NCBI RefSeq assembly: GCF_002081715.1 | Contig: NZ_MUKP01000031.1 | Location: forward strand, 1-64,000 | Length of the DNA: 64,000 nucleotides | DNA from: Nocardia donostiensis | Lineage (GTDB): Bacteria > Actinomycetota > Actinomycetes > Mycobacteriales > Mycobacteriaceae | Reading direction: 5' to 3' | In this document: positions 26,822 to 36,156 of the stretch, one piece after another | Numbering within the stretch: the stretch's first letter is position 1 | Layout of the letters: each line of letters starts with the position of its first letter | Notes under the pieces: model-generated | Told to the model about the DNA's origin: nothing | Database searches by the model: none | What the model saw: only the letters and a program-made list of their open reading frames with translations | Made by a program: the position numbers and the translations under genes

Positions 26822-27292
26822 CGTAGCGGCCCGAACCACTGAGAGCGCACGAGGTCACCTGCATGATCTCCCGTGACGGACAACACCGCACTCGGGCACG
26901 CGGTCGCGCATTTCGGGAGGATCTTCAATCCCCGGCGGCGCCGCCGGCCGGGCGTTTCCGCAAGACGGCTCACCGGGGTTGACAGGTAGTGCGCCGTTAT
27001 CTGACACCGGAACGCACACCGATGAAGGTTCAATATTTATCGAGCCCAGGACAGCAGTGTCAATGCCTCGGCGCGCGCAGCCGCACGGCGCGGAAATGCC
27101 GATGGTCGAGGGCGGCGACGGGAATCCACGCGGCACCGCTCAGCCACCGCAAGCACCGAGGCATCTAGTTCGGTCCGGTATTCGAGCAGCCGGCATGCCT
27201 CGGGTCATGACCGCGGGATCGGCAACGACCGACGGCGGTAAACGGCCCCAAGAACGCCGTGCATTCCGCGTGACGACGATCTTTGGCAGACG
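26822..27292. other. no gene seen
   Basis: About 470 bases between the UvrA-like gene and the convergent NTF2-like gene. A plus-strand frame is open across the end of this stretch, but its product is random-looking and overlaps the NTF2-like gene antisense. No repeat or RNA gene recognised. Confidence 0.4.
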
Positions 27293-27691
27293 CTACGAAG
27301 GATCGTGCTCGAAGGTCTCGGTGACGAGTTGCGTATCCATGTACTCGCGGATCTCCGTGATGAGGCCATCTTTGAAGGCAAAGATCCAGCAGTAGTTGTT
27401 ATTGTATTGGCGGCCATCAGGTGTCGCGTTGCTTCCTGTGTGCTCGACCACCACGTGGTCGCCATCAGCAAGAATCTTGTGCACTTGCACGCTGTAGGAG
27501 TCGGAGAGGCTCTCGTCGACTCCGCCGAAAAGCTCGCCAAGAACCGCTTGTTTCCCCTCGAAGGACTTCGACCACTGGCTCGTGCCCATCCATCGCCACG
27601 TAACCTCGTCCGCCATGGCATCGAATAGAGGCTTGCGGTCCGCGCGGACCAAGGCGTCCATGATCGTCTGCACATGCTGCTTGTTATCCAC
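27293..27691 (-). CDS. NTF2-like / SnoaL-like protein
   Basis: The 132-residue product has the cone-shaped NTF2-like pattern: an N-terminal helix pair (HVQTIMDALVRADRKPLFDA), MADEVTWRWMGTSQWSKSFE, and strands DGDHVVVEHTGSN and CWIFAFKDGLITEIREYMDT, the usual C-terminal signature of SnoaL/ketosteroid-isomerase-like proteins. The substrate is unknown. The GTG start is preceded by GAGGAG at nine bases. It stands alone. Confidence 0.75.
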   Translation of the reverse strand: MDNKQHVQTIMDALVRADRKPLFDAMADEVTWRWMGTSQWSKSFEGKQAVLGELFGGVDESLSDSYSVQVHKILADGDHVVVEHTGSNATPDGRQYNNNYCWIFAFKDGLITEIREYMDTQLVTETFEHDPS

Positions 27692-27841
27692 TGTTCGGCT
27701 CCTCGGTTTGCTTCAAGACAGGATCTGCGCACTCATAAGGGGAGACCGATCTGATTGCCCAACTTCATCGGTCGGCTCTGACATCGTCTCGCAGGCACGG
27801 TGCAGCGGCCCGACAGGCGAACGTCACGAACGGGCGGCGTG

Positions 27842-28174
27842 ATGACAAACCCGAGACCCGCAGCGCCTCTGGACGCCCAGCTCCAGATCTACCGCATCCA
27901 CTCCTGCGACGACGCCGCAGCAGTCGTCGTGGCGCGGTGCGTCCACGGCCCCGTCCGTCTCCATGCCCGATTCCACCGCATCCGGGACACGCCGGCACCG
28001 ATTGACCTGGAACTGACACAGATCCTGGTGTACGGGCGCCCTGTCGAGGCACTCTATCCCGTCCACACAGCACTCGTCACGCTTCAAGGAACGGGCATGC
28101 ACCACCTCGAACCCGAAACGAACGACCCCGCTCTCCGCCGCCCAGTCATCCAAGGCACCAACCTGCCCTCATGA
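27842..28174 (+). CDS. hypothetical small protein
   Basis: A 110-residue product with strands RIHSCDDAAAVVVARCVHGP and LELTQILVYGRPVEALYPVH. The second reads like a conserved block, suggesting a small beta-barrel or ferredoxin-like protein. I do not recognise a family. Codon use is normal for the window. The frame is open upstream to 27800, but the ATG at 27842 gives the more sensible N-terminus. Confidence 0.5.
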   Translation: MTNPRPAAPLDAQLQIYRIHSCDDAAAVVVARCVHGPVRLHARFHRIRDTPAPIDLELTQILVYGRPVEALYPVHTALVTLQGTGMHHLEPETNDPALRRPVIQGTNLPS

Positions 28175-28263
28175 GCTACACCATCTACAAATTTTGACAA
28201 TTTCTCCGATCACTGTCGTCCGCAATGCTCGCACTCGCATGACGAACCTCGGGATTCCGGACG

Positions 28264-29187
28264 TCAGAGCCTGATCCCCGCCGCTGCCAAGTCGTCCCGC
28301 AGCGTGCCGATCTCGAGTAGTTCGTGGATCCATGTCGGCGCGGTGATCGGGTGGCGTGCTACCTCCCGAACTGTGGTGGCGGCGACCGCGGCCGTAGCCA
28401 GGGATTGTCTGCGGCCGGTGGCCCACCGTGTCGGTCCATTGGCGGGTCGGGCAAGGACGATCCATCTGTCGCTGCCGGGCATTCGTTGTGGAGCCAGCGC
28501 ACGTAGCGCGGGTGCCCAGGTGAGAGCGGCCAATCCGGTGGTGGCAAGACGGGAGTCCAATCTCAGATAGGTGCGGACGGGGACCGCGTATTCGCGGGTG
28601 AGCCGGTGTTGGTCGGCGAAGTCGGCGCGCAGCGCGGGAAACGGTTTGTATCCGGCTTGTTCGGGAATTGTGAAGTGCGCGGGTTCGGTGAAGTTGCGGA
28701 TGGTGGTGCCGTCGGGGTCGGTGAAGTGCTGTCCCAGCAGCCGGTAGGTCCAGGCAGTGGCGGCGGGGCCGTGGTGTTCGCCGGAACCGAGCCCGATCAT
28801 GATGTCGACCGGGCCGGGGTCGTTCGAGAGCGCGTCGACGGCGAGCAGCGTGGTCAGTCCGGGCGCCAATCCGACCCCGAGTACCACCGGCCCGTCGACG
28901 TGCTCCAAGGCCCGCACGTAGTCGGAGGTCGCCGAGATCTCTATGAATACGATCCCGCGGTGGGCGCACTCCTCGGCGAGCCGGACGTTTTCGGCGCCCG
29001 CGCAGTTCACCACTGTTGACACCCCGGCCAGCGCGAATCCAACGCTGTCCATTGTGGTGACGTCGACCACTCGGTCTACCCGGGCAGGGTCACGCCCAGC
29101 CGCGAGCGTCGGGATTCCTTGCGCGCGTAGCAATCTCACCACGTGAGCTCCGACGGCTCCGTATCCGCCCAAGATGAGCACGCTCAT
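28264..29187 (-). CDS. saccharopine dehydrogenase-like NAD(P)-binding protein
   Basis: The 307-residue product begins MSVLILGGYGAVGAHVVRLL, a Rossmann GxGxxG start, followed by VSTVVNCAGAENVRLAEECA and VVLGVGLAPGLTTLLAVDAL, characteristic of the saccharopine dehydrogenase NADP-binding family. The C-terminal part is a substrate domain of unknown specificity. Its ATG overlaps the stop of the TetR gene (ATGA), so they are one operon. A paralogue of the same general fold is found in the NRPS cluster at 53743-54849. Confidence 0.75.
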   Translation of the reverse strand: MSVLILGGYGAVGAHVVRLLRAQGIPTLAAGRDPARVDRVVDVTTMDSVGFALAGVSTVVNCAGAENVRLAEECAHRGIVFIEISATSDYVRALEHVDGPVVLGVGLAPGLTTLLAVDALSNDPGPVDIMIGLGSGEHHGPAATAWTYRLLGQHFTDPDGTTIRNFTEPAHFTIPEQAGYKPFPALRADFADQHRLTREYAVPVRTYLRLDSRLATTGLAALTWAPALRALAPQRMPGSDRWIVLARPANGPTRWATGRRQSLATAAVAATTVREVARHPITAPTWIHELLEIGTLRDDLAAAGIRL

Positions 29188-29870
29188 CGAGCTTCCTCCG
29201 GCTCGGGCGTTTCCCTGGGGTCTCCGTGCGATCGTCCTGATGGGAGTAATTGCAGGGTAAGTGCGTCGGTGGCCCAGGATGCCCATTCGGTATCGGTCCA
29301 GCCGCGGTCGTGGACGAGTAGCCGGTAGGTCTCGGGGGCCAGTGTGGCGAGCGCGATGTCGGCGGCGCGGGTGGCGGTGAGGCCCCCGCGCAGTGGCGTC
29401 TTGGCAGTGAGGGCCTCGGCAAGGCGGAGTTGGACCAGGTGACGCTGGGCGATGTTGGTTTCCCAGAGTTCGGCGAGTTCGGGGTCGGTCGCCGCGGCCG
29501 ACCGGATCACCTCGAGCAGCGGGCTGGCGCGGCCGTAAATCGTTGCCGCGGCCTCGACTTGCAGCCGGATCTGCTCGGCGGGCGCGGCCGCCAGCGCCGC
29601 TGCGAACCAGGGACGGTCCATGGTGGCGACCGGTTCGGTGTCGCCGGCGATCTCGACGTCGAGGAGTTCGGACAGGATCGCCCGCTTGGTAGCGAAGGTG
29701 AAGTACAGCGTCTGCACAGCCATGCCCGCCTGTTCGGCGATGGCTTTCATCGTGGTCGAGGTGTAGCCGCGGGTGGTGAACAGTTCCCGTGCCGCTGCCA
29801 GCATCTTGGCTCGGTTGGCCATCGTCTTGGCCGCCCGCACACCGGTGTTTTTGCCTGTCATGCCTCGCAT
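29184..29870 (-). CDS. TetR/AcrR-family transcriptional regulator
   Basis: The 228-residue product has an N-terminal TetR helix-turn-helix (MLAAARELFTTRGYTSTTMK, IAEQAGMAVQTLYFTFATKR) and a variable helical ligand-binding domain. It is divergent from the DHA2 exporter at 29939 with a CTAGAG palindrome between them, the classical arrangement of a repressor and an efflux pump, and is co-transcribed with the saccharopine dehydrogenase-like gene. A second ATG nine bases downstream is possible, but its GAGG is only one base away. Confidence 0.85.
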   Translation of the reverse strand: MRGMTGKNTGVRAAKTMANRAKMLAAARELFTTRGYTSTTMKAIAEQAGMAVQTLYFTFATKRAILSELLDVEIAGDTEPVATMDRPWFAAALAAAPAEQIRLQVEAAATIYGRASPLLEVIRSAAATDPELAELWETNIAQRHLVQLRLAEALTAKTPLRGGLTATRAADIALATLAPETYRLLVHDRGWTDTEWASWATDALTLQLLPSGRSHGDPRETPEPEEAR

Positions 29871-29879
29871 ACTACTTGA

Positions 29880-29896
29880 CTAGAGTGCAGCTCTAG
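29880..29896. promoter_or_regulatory. TetR operator candidate
   Basis: CTAGAG and CTCTAG flank TGCAG at 29880-29896, a perfect inverted repeat just upstream of the TetR start and 43 bases upstream of the exporter. A further GCTCTAG half-site follows at about 29927. Probably the binding site of the divergent TetR protein. Confidence 0.6.
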
Positions 29897-29938
29897 TGGA
29901 ATCTAACTGTAGTAATGCTCTAGCGAAAGGTTGTACTC

Positions 29939-31381
29939 ATGCCGAGCCGAGGTGCACACGGGGCGAGGGACCGGCTGATCCTGCTGTTGATCACGATGGT
30001 CGAACTGGTGGTCTTCCTGGACACGACCGTGCTGAATGTGGCGCTGCCCAGCATCGGCGCCGACCTCGGGCTCGACGAAGCGGGACTGGGTTGGGTGACC
30101 AACGCCTACCTACTCGCCTTCGGTGGGTTCATGCTGCTCGGCGGGCGCGCCGCCGATCTACTCGGGCCACGCCGGGTGTTCGCGGGCGGACTCACTGTGT
30201 TCACGGTGGCCTCCGCGCTGGCCGGATTCGCGCCGACCCCTGCGGTCCTCATCGCAGCGCGGGCATTGCAGGGTCTCGGTGCGGCCGTGATCATCCCCGC
30301 TCAGCTGGCCCTGCTCACCACGACCTTCACCGACCCTGCTGTTCGAAATCGCGCCTTCGGAGTGTGGAGTGCGATGGGGGCGGCGGGCGCAGCCATCGGC
30401 ACCGCGGTCGGCGGACCGCTCACCGATCTGTTCGGCTGGCCATCGATCTTCCTGATCAACCTGCCCGTGGGCGTGCTGGCGCTCACCTTCGTCCGCGTGC
30501 TCCCGCCGGATCCGGCACTGTCCGTCCGGGCCGTGCGCCGGCTCGACGTGCCAGGTGCGATCACCGGCACCGCGGCACTGTTGATCATCGGATACGCCAT
30601 CGGCGCGCTCGGCGACGAGACGACTCGCACCCTCGCGTGGGGCCTGCTGGCGACCGGGCTCGCGCTGCTCACAGGCTTCCTGGCCCTCGAGGCCCACAGC
30701 GCAAATCCACTGATGCCGTTGCGGCTGTTCGTCATTCGCCAAGTGAGTGGATCCGCCGCGGTCAATGCGATGGTCGGCGCGGCGCACGTGCCCACCTTCG
30801 CCCTGCTGGCGTTGTACCTACAGAACACCCAGCACTACAGTCCGACCGAGTCCGGCCTCGCGGTGCTGCCGGTAGCCGTGGTGAACATCGTCGTCTCCCG
30901 CACGCTGATCCCGTATGCGCTGGATCGCCTCGGTGCCTGGCGGGTGCTGGCTGCGGGCCTCGGGCTACAGGCGGTGGCCATGGCCTGGTTCGCTCGTCTG
31001 CCCGAACACAGCAACTACCTGATCGACGTGCTGCCCGGTGCGGTACTGCTCGGCATCGGCCTGCCAGCCGCATTCGTCGGCGTCACAGTCCCCGCGGTCA
31101 CCTCCGTCGACAAGGCCGACACCGGGATCGCGGCGGGCATCGTCAACACCGCACAGCGCGTTGGGTCCGGCATCGGAGTCACGGCCATCCTGCTGCTCGC
31201 CGAGGTGGTGGCCCGGCAATCCACAGCAGCCGACGCCTACCGGACCGGACTGAACCTCGCATTCGCGGTCGCCGCCGCACTGGCCGCGACAGGCGCCGTG
31301 CTGACCGTCGCCCTGCTGCGCACGAGCCCCGCACCTGCCTCGGAGCCGACGCCCGAAACACCAGCCGCAGTATATGATTGA
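29939..31381 (+). CDS. MFS exporter, DHA2 (14-TMS) family
   Basis: The 480-residue product has the DHA2 pattern: first helix LILLLITMVELVVFLDTTVL with motif D1 region (TTVLNVALPSIGADL), motif A LGGRAADLLGPRRVF between helices 2 and 3, AARALQGLGAAVIIP, and motif C-like GAAIGTAVGGPLTDLFGW, with about 14 hydrophobic segments. Such transporters use proton motive force to expel hydrophobic drugs or metabolites. AAAGG precedes the ATG. Divergent from the TetR gene, so likely induced by its ligand. Confidence 0.85.
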   Translation: MPSRGAHGARDRLILLLITMVELVVFLDTTVLNVALPSIGADLGLDEAGLGWVTNAYLLAFGGFMLLGGRAADLLGPRRVFAGGLTVFTVASALAGFAPTPAVLIAARALQGLGAAVIIPAQLALLTTTFTDPAVRNRAFGVWSAMGAAGAAIGTAVGGPLTDLFGWPSIFLINLPVGVLALTFVRVLPPDPALSVRAVRRLDVPGAITGTAALLIIGYAIGALGDETTRTLAWGLLATGLALLTGFLALEAHSANPLMPLRLFVIRQVSGSAAVNAMVGAAHVPTFALLALYLQNTQHYSPTESGLAVLPVAVVNIVVSRTLIPYALDRLGAWRVLAAGLGLQAVAMAWFARLPEHSNYLIDVLPGAVLLGIGLPAAFVGVTVPAVTSVDKADTGIAAGIVNTAQRVGSGIGVTAILLLAEVVARQSTAADAYRTGLNLAFAVAAALAATGAVLTVALLRTSPAPASEPTPETPAAVYD

Positions 31382-31886
31382 GCGGAGCCGCGAGAGAGGC
31401 TGCGCGCGCTGAGCTGCGAGAGTTCATCCGGCGAAGTGGAATCCGGTCCATATTGGCCGAGGTCTCGATGCGATTGGCGGGTGCGCCTGTTGTGCAGAGG
31501 CAGTCGTGGTGACGGCATCGGCAGGTCCATCCTGCAACGACATGCAATCGACCTGCTCGCGTTTGTGATGTTCGGCAATCGGCTTCAAGGAGCGTTGCGC
31601 GGAAATGCAACGCGTGCAAGGAGTTTCCACTAATCTGCAACCAGCACCGGTCTGGAAGACCGAAGCTCGGCGAGTCTTGTCCGCGCACCGATGAGCTCGT
31701 GACATCAACCGAGCTGCAGCGATATGAGCGAGGGGGCAAGAATTTCTGTGGCGTAATCGTCTACAACGTCCGACCACCACATCACGCCCAGCTCTTCCCT
31801 CGACCAGGTAACTGTCGACTCGCCACGTAGTCGAACCGAACCGCTGTGTCCCTTTCACGGCGACTCACCGAAAGGCAGGTCTCACG
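31382..31886. other. intergenic region, no gene seen
   Basis: About 500 bases between the exporter and the monooxygenase. Both strands have open frames whose products look random. The region must hold the monooxygenase promoter and possibly a terminator for the exporter, but no strong hairpin with a T-run was found. Confidence 0.4.
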
Positions 31887-33533
31887 ATGACAACGACCTC
31901 GGAGCATTCCGTATTCTCGACCGGGAAGGAGGCTCGCGAGATCGACGCAGTCGTCGTCGGAGCCGGATTCGCCGGCCTCTACATGCTGCATAAGTTGCGC
32001 GAACTCGGACTCTCGGTGCAGGTGTACGAATCGGGCGGCGGACTCGGCGGCACATGGTACTGGAACCGTTATCCGGGCGCACGCGTCGATGTGAAGAGCG
32101 TGTACTATAACTACTCCTTCGCCCCGGAACTCGAGCAGGAGTGGGAGTGGACGGAGAAGTACCCGCCGCAGCCAGAGTTGCTTCGCTACATCAACCACGT
32201 CGCGGATCGTTTCGATCTGCGTAAGGACGTGCAGTTGCGGACCCGGGTCACCGCTGCAGTCTACGACGAGTCCGCCGCGCGGTGGCGGATCACGACCGAT
32301 CAGGGCGATATCCTCTCGGCGCGATTCACGATCATGGCGACAGGCTGTCTGTCGGTGTCGAAGATGGTGGAAATTCCGGGCATCGAGACGTTCCGAGGTC
32401 GCAGCTTCCACACCGGCAACTGGCCCGAGCAGGACGTGGACTTCACCGGCCGACGGGTCGCGGTGATCGGCACCGGTTCCTCTGGGGTGCAGGTTATTCC
32501 GCTCGTCGCCGAAACGGCCGAGAAGCTCACCGTGTTCCAGCGGACCGCGAACTATGTTCTTCCGGCTCGCAATCACGCGATCGATCCCGAATTCCAACGC
32601 GGGATCAAGTCTCGTTACCGCGATGTGCGCAAGGCCAACCGGGAATCGTCGTTCGGCATCGCGCAACCCGAGGCCACCAGGGGGGCATTCGAGGTGAGCG
32701 AAGACGAGCGAAATGCCTTCTATCGCAGGGTATGGGAAGACAAGGACAGCGAACTGGTCAGCATGCTGACCGGATTCACGGACATACTCGCCGACGAAGC
32801 CGCCAACGAGACCGCCGCCCAGTTCGTCCGCGACCGGATCGCCGAGATCGTGACGGATCCGGCTGTAGCCCAGTTACTTCAGCCCACCGGCTACCCCTTC
32901 GGCACCAAACGCCCGTGCCTGGGGACGGATTATTACGAAACCTTCAATCGTCCCAATGTCAGGCTCGTTGACGTTCGCGCGACTCCGCTCACCGAGGTCA
33001 CCGAGTCCGGACTTGCGACGACGCAGGAGAGTTTCGAGTTCGACGACATCATCTACGCCACCGGATACGACGCGATGACCGGTGCGCTGGACGCGGTCGA
33101 CATTCGCGGTCGGGATGGTGTGACGCTGCGGGAGAAGTGGGCCGACGGGCCCGTAACCTACCTCGGTCTCGCCATGGCGGGCTTTCCGAACCTCTTCACG
33201 ATCACGGGCCCGGGTAGCCCGTCGGTCCTGTCGAACATGCTGGTGTCCATCGAGCAGCACGTCGACTGGGTAGCGGATGCAATCGATGTGATGCGGTCCA
33301 AGGGCGTCACGACCATGGAGGCCGAGAGCGCCGCAGAGCAGGAATGGACTCGGCACGTCGACGAAGTCGGCGATATGACGCTCTATCCGAAGACGGACTC
33401 CTGGTACATGGGATCGAATGTGCCCGGCAAGCCGAGGGCGATGTACGCGTATATCGGCGGCGTCGGAGCATATCGCGAAAAATGCGACCAGGTCGCCGCC
33501 GACGGCTACGATGGTTTCACTCTGACGCGGTGA
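31887..33533 (+). CDS. type I Baeyer-Villiger monooxygenase (flavin-dependent)
   Basis: The 548-residue product has an FAD Rossmann motif (VVVGAGFAGLYMLHKL), the GGTWYWNRYPGARVDVKS segment, the Baeyer-Villiger fingerprint FRGRSFHTGNWP (FxGxxxHxxxWP), an NADPH Rossmann motif VAVIGTGSSGVQVIP and the IIYATGYDAMTGAL segment before the C-terminal domain. Length and motifs match cyclohexanone-monooxygenase-type enzymes that insert oxygen next to a ketone using NADPH and O2. The substrate cannot be read from sequence. It stands alone, after a long upstream region. Confidence 0.9.
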   Translation: MTTTSEHSVFSTGKEAREIDAVVVGAGFAGLYMLHKLRELGLSVQVYESGGGLGGTWYWNRYPGARVDVKSVYYNYSFAPELEQEWEWTEKYPPQPELLRYINHVADRFDLRKDVQLRTRVTAAVYDESAARWRITTDQGDILSARFTIMATGCLSVSKMVEIPGIETFRGRSFHTGNWPEQDVDFTGRRVAVIGTGSSGVQVIPLVAETAEKLTVFQRTANYVLPARNHAIDPEFQRGIKSRYRDVRKANRESSFGIAQPEATRGAFEVSEDERNAFYRRVWEDKDSELVSMLTGFTDILADEAANETAAQFVRDRIAEIVTDPAVAQLLQPTGYPFGTKRPCLGTDYYETFNRPNVRLVDVRATPLTEVTESGLATTQESFEFDDIIYATGYDAMTGALDAVDIRGRDGVTLREKWADGPVTYLGLAMAGFPNLFTITGPGSPSVLSNMLVSIEQHVDWVADAIDVMRSKGVTTMEAESAAEQEWTRHVDEVGDMTLYPKTDSWYMGSNVPGKPRAMYAYIGGVGAYREKCDQVAADGYDGFTLTR

Positions 33534-33743
33534 CCAAGGCACTGCCGGTGGCGGGCGCCGCACGACGCGCGCCACTCCGAGGGTAGCCGAGCTCTTTGCG
33601 GAACAAGCGAGACCGGTGCGCGGTGTCCGGAATGCCCTGCCACGCATCGATGCTGACGCATGGTAGCTCACGCCACTCGCCGACGAAATCAAGGGAGCGG
33701 GGCGCATGCCGTCTTTGTTGGCAGCCGGTATCGTGATAGCTCC

Positions 33744-34001
33744 CTAGAGCGAACGCCATTGTCTTCGGAACTGTCGAGGGGCAAGTACCCGGCAGGATGG
33801 CCTCATCAGCAATAAGTTGCTTCGCATATTGTCCGAGGCGATGTGCTCGAGCTCGAGCACATCGGCATCGGTCGCCGACCAGGCCAGCACACCGCCAGAG
33901 AGCAGGATGCCCGTGATCGGGCCACGGCTGCGGATACGGGCAAGCTCGTCTTGGATATCAGTGGCGCTGGGATTCAGAACCAGTAGCGTGGTGTCGGTCA
34001 A
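33744..34001 (-). CDS. small protein coupled to the P450 upstream
   Basis: The frame follows the P450 stop closely. A TTG at 34001 preceded by AAAGG gives an 85-residue protein (TDTTLLVLNPSATDIQDELA, RIRSRGPITGILLSGGVLAW, ELEHIASDNMRSNLLL). It looks like an alpha/beta domain and is not recognised. It lies 11 bases after the P450 and is probably in the same operon. The frame is open well upstream inside the P450, so the start is not certain. Confidence 0.45.
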   Translation of the reverse strand: MTDTTLLVLNPSATDIQDELARIRSRGPITGILLSGGVLAWSATDADVLELEHIASDNMRSNLLLMRPSCRVLAPRQFRRQWRSL

Positions 34002-34012
34002 CGTAACCTTTA

Positions 34013-35260
34013 TCAGACGAGACGCATCGGCGGGTACGCCGGAAACTGAACCGGTAGTGCTGCCAATGCGCGGTGGAACTGCCCCTGTCTCCAGGGTAGT
34101 TGCTGCGCAGGTACTAGCGGGCGGATATCCGGCAGGGCGTCGAGCAGCAGGTCGATGCCCTGCGAGGCGATCGTCTGGGCGAGGGGCTGGGCCGGGCAAC
34201 TGTGCGGGCCGCCTCCCCATGCGAGGTGAGACCGGTTGCCCCTGCGGTCACCGCCTACGACGCTAGGATCGTTGTTGCACGCGGCCAAGCTGATGACCAC
34301 TGGTTGATCAGCCGGCAGCCACGTATCGCCGACGAGTTGCGGCTGTTTGGGGTAACTCACGCACCAGTTCGCCAGCGGCGGATCCTCGAACAGCACCGCA
34401 TCGATAGCGTCCCGGGTGGCCATGGCGCCGCTGAGAACCTCACCCTCGTATTGCTCGTCGGTCATCAACAGCAGCAACGCATTGAGGATGAGATTGCAGG
34501 TCGGCTCCGTACCCATAGAGAACAGGAGCGCGGCCTGATTCACCATTTCCATGGAATCGAGCCCATCCGGATGCTTCAACAATTCCGAGGTCAGATCGTC
34601 GCCCGGCTCGGCCTGCTTCTGCTGGACGACTCCGATCAGAGCCTGGATGAAACGCTGCTGCCCCTCTTCAGCGCCCACTCCCTCCAGCATCGCAGCCATC
34701 CCATGGTAAGCCGCGGCCGCAGCGTCTTCGGGAAAGCCCATCAGTTCACTCAGGACCTGGAAGGTCAACGGAAATGCGTAGTCCGTTCGCAGGTCGGCGG
34801 TACCGCGTTCACAGAAGCCGTTGATCAGTACATCGGCGGCCCGAGCAACCGCGCGGTGAACCTTGTGCAGGTCGACGGTGTCCAACGCTGCGATGATGGT
34901 GCGCCGGTAACGCTCGTGTTCCGCACCTGCGGTTCGCAGCGCATTCTGGCGATAGCCCAACATCGGCAGCATCGGGGAGTCCGAGGGGGCGTTCTTCTCC
35001 CATCCGCGTGGGTCGGCCGGGAAATGGAACTCGTCGTTGAGGATTTGCATGGCCACCTGGTAACCGAGCACGAGCGTCGCCGGCACTCCTGGAGAAAGCT
35101 CGATCGGCACCAACGGGCCGTGACGACGCATGTCTTCGTAGGCGCGGTGCGGATCGGCCGCGAACGAGGGGGTGTCCAGCCGAACGTATGAGTCGGCGGA
35201 TACCGGGGACCCGTGCGCGATGAGGGATTCCCCCTGCGAACCCGGATCTGTATTGCTCAA
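34013..35260 (-). CDS. cytochrome P450 lacking the ExxR motif (CYP157-like)
   Basis: The 415-residue product, with a TTG start eight bases after GGGGAG, has a P450 core: GPLVPIELSPGVPATLVLGY near the N-terminus, an I-helix LLFSMGTEPTCNLILNALL and the haem loop LAWGGGPHSCPAQPLAQ with the cysteine ligand near residue 354. In the K-helix, where ExxRxxPP is expected, the sequence is AVLFEDPPLANW: both the Glu and the Arg of ExxR are replaced (Ala and Phe). That replacement, and the GGGPHxCPA loop, are known for the CYP157 group of conservon-associated actinomycete P450s. No CvnA-D genes are present here. A small gene of unknown function follows. Confidence 0.8.
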   Translation of the reverse strand: MSNTDPGSQGESLIAHGSPVSADSYVRLDTPSFAADPHRAYEDMRRHGPLVPIELSPGVPATLVLGYQVAMQILNDEFHFPADPRGWEKNAPSDSPMLPMLGYRQNALRTAGAEHERYRRTIIAALDTVDLHKVHRAVARAADVLINGFCERGTADLRTDYAFPLTFQVLSELMGFPEDAAAAAYHGMAAMLEGVGAEEGQQRFIQALIGVVQQKQAEPGDDLTSELLKHPDGLDSMEMVNQAALLFSMGTEPTCNLILNALLLLMTDEQYEGEVLSGAMATRDAIDAVLFEDPPLANWCVSYPKQPQLVGDTWLPADQPVVISLAACNNDPSVVGGDRRGNRSHLAWGGGPHSCPAQPLAQTIASQGIDLLLDALPDIRPLVPAQQLPWRQGQFHRALAALPVQFPAYPPMRLV

Positions 35261-36156
35261 CGCGTGACTCCCCCGCGCGGTGCCGCGTTGTGTCCCTTTC
35301 GGCCTGCTGCAGGACGGCCTGGCATTCGTTGTGTGGGCATGCTGGGGCATACTACCGGGAATTGTTGCAGTCCAATATTTTTGGCGCAACCAGCACCGTA
35401 ACTTGTTGCGCGTACATAGCTACCGGCGAATTCGTGCGCGTCGTCGCGGGAGCCGGTCCCGCATGCTGGCAATAGCCGGCACGGGTGAGCTCTTCTACCG
35501 CGTCCAGGGTGTTCACAGGAGCGTGGACACGATCCCGGCTGCACCGATGAATTCTGTGTGGACCCGCCGCCGATACCGCGCTGGACACACCGACAGCGGT
35601 AGTCCTGTGCTGGACCGTTCCAGCGCAGGAAGAAACACACGGAGTCAATGGTGAGTGCGACGACCCCGCGCAGGAGCAAACGATCCGGATATGTGAGCAG
35701 GGGCGGCGCAGTCGGTGGCCCCAGAGAGTTGGCGGGGGGTGAGCATCGCGGGGCCCGCACTGGCCCACTGCTGCACCGACGGGAACCGAGGCGACCGTGG
35801 TGGAGCGAGCCCCGAGCTGCGTCCCGGTGGAGAGGCGGTGGACGCGCGCGGGGTGACCAAGGAGGTCTGCTGGCCTACACGCGGTACCTGATCCGCACCG
35901 AGCGGAGGGAAGAAATCACCCCTCGTCTCGAAGTGATCGTCGATGACGGCAACGCCCTCACCGACGCCTGCCCTTCTACCGCGTAATGCTGGAGGTGAGC
36001 GAGGACAGGAAGTTGGCCGGTCTTCGGTCCACCTGCGCCGCCCGCCGCGTCGGGGACCCGGAGGCCTCATCGGGGCACAATTACCAGATCACCTCATCGC
36101 CGCCATCGATCAACGGCCGTGCGAGGAATGAAATTAATGGCGCTTCGCAACATATC
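35261..36156. other. long gene-poor region
   Basis: Nearly 900 bases upstream of the P450. Several open frames exist on both strands (for example around 35650-35985), but all give arginine/proline-rich products with no recognisable domain. One plus-strand peptide (YTRYLIRTERREEITPRLEV) looks more protein-like and may be a relic. No repeat or RNA gene recognised. Confidence 0.35.

Noticed and set aside
26979..27395. Plus-strand frame overlapping the NTF2-like gene
   Set aside because: No motif and antisense to a well-supported gene.
33534..33743. Possible short genes after the monooxygenase
   Set aside because: Frames are short, lack ribosome binding sites and give no recognisable product.
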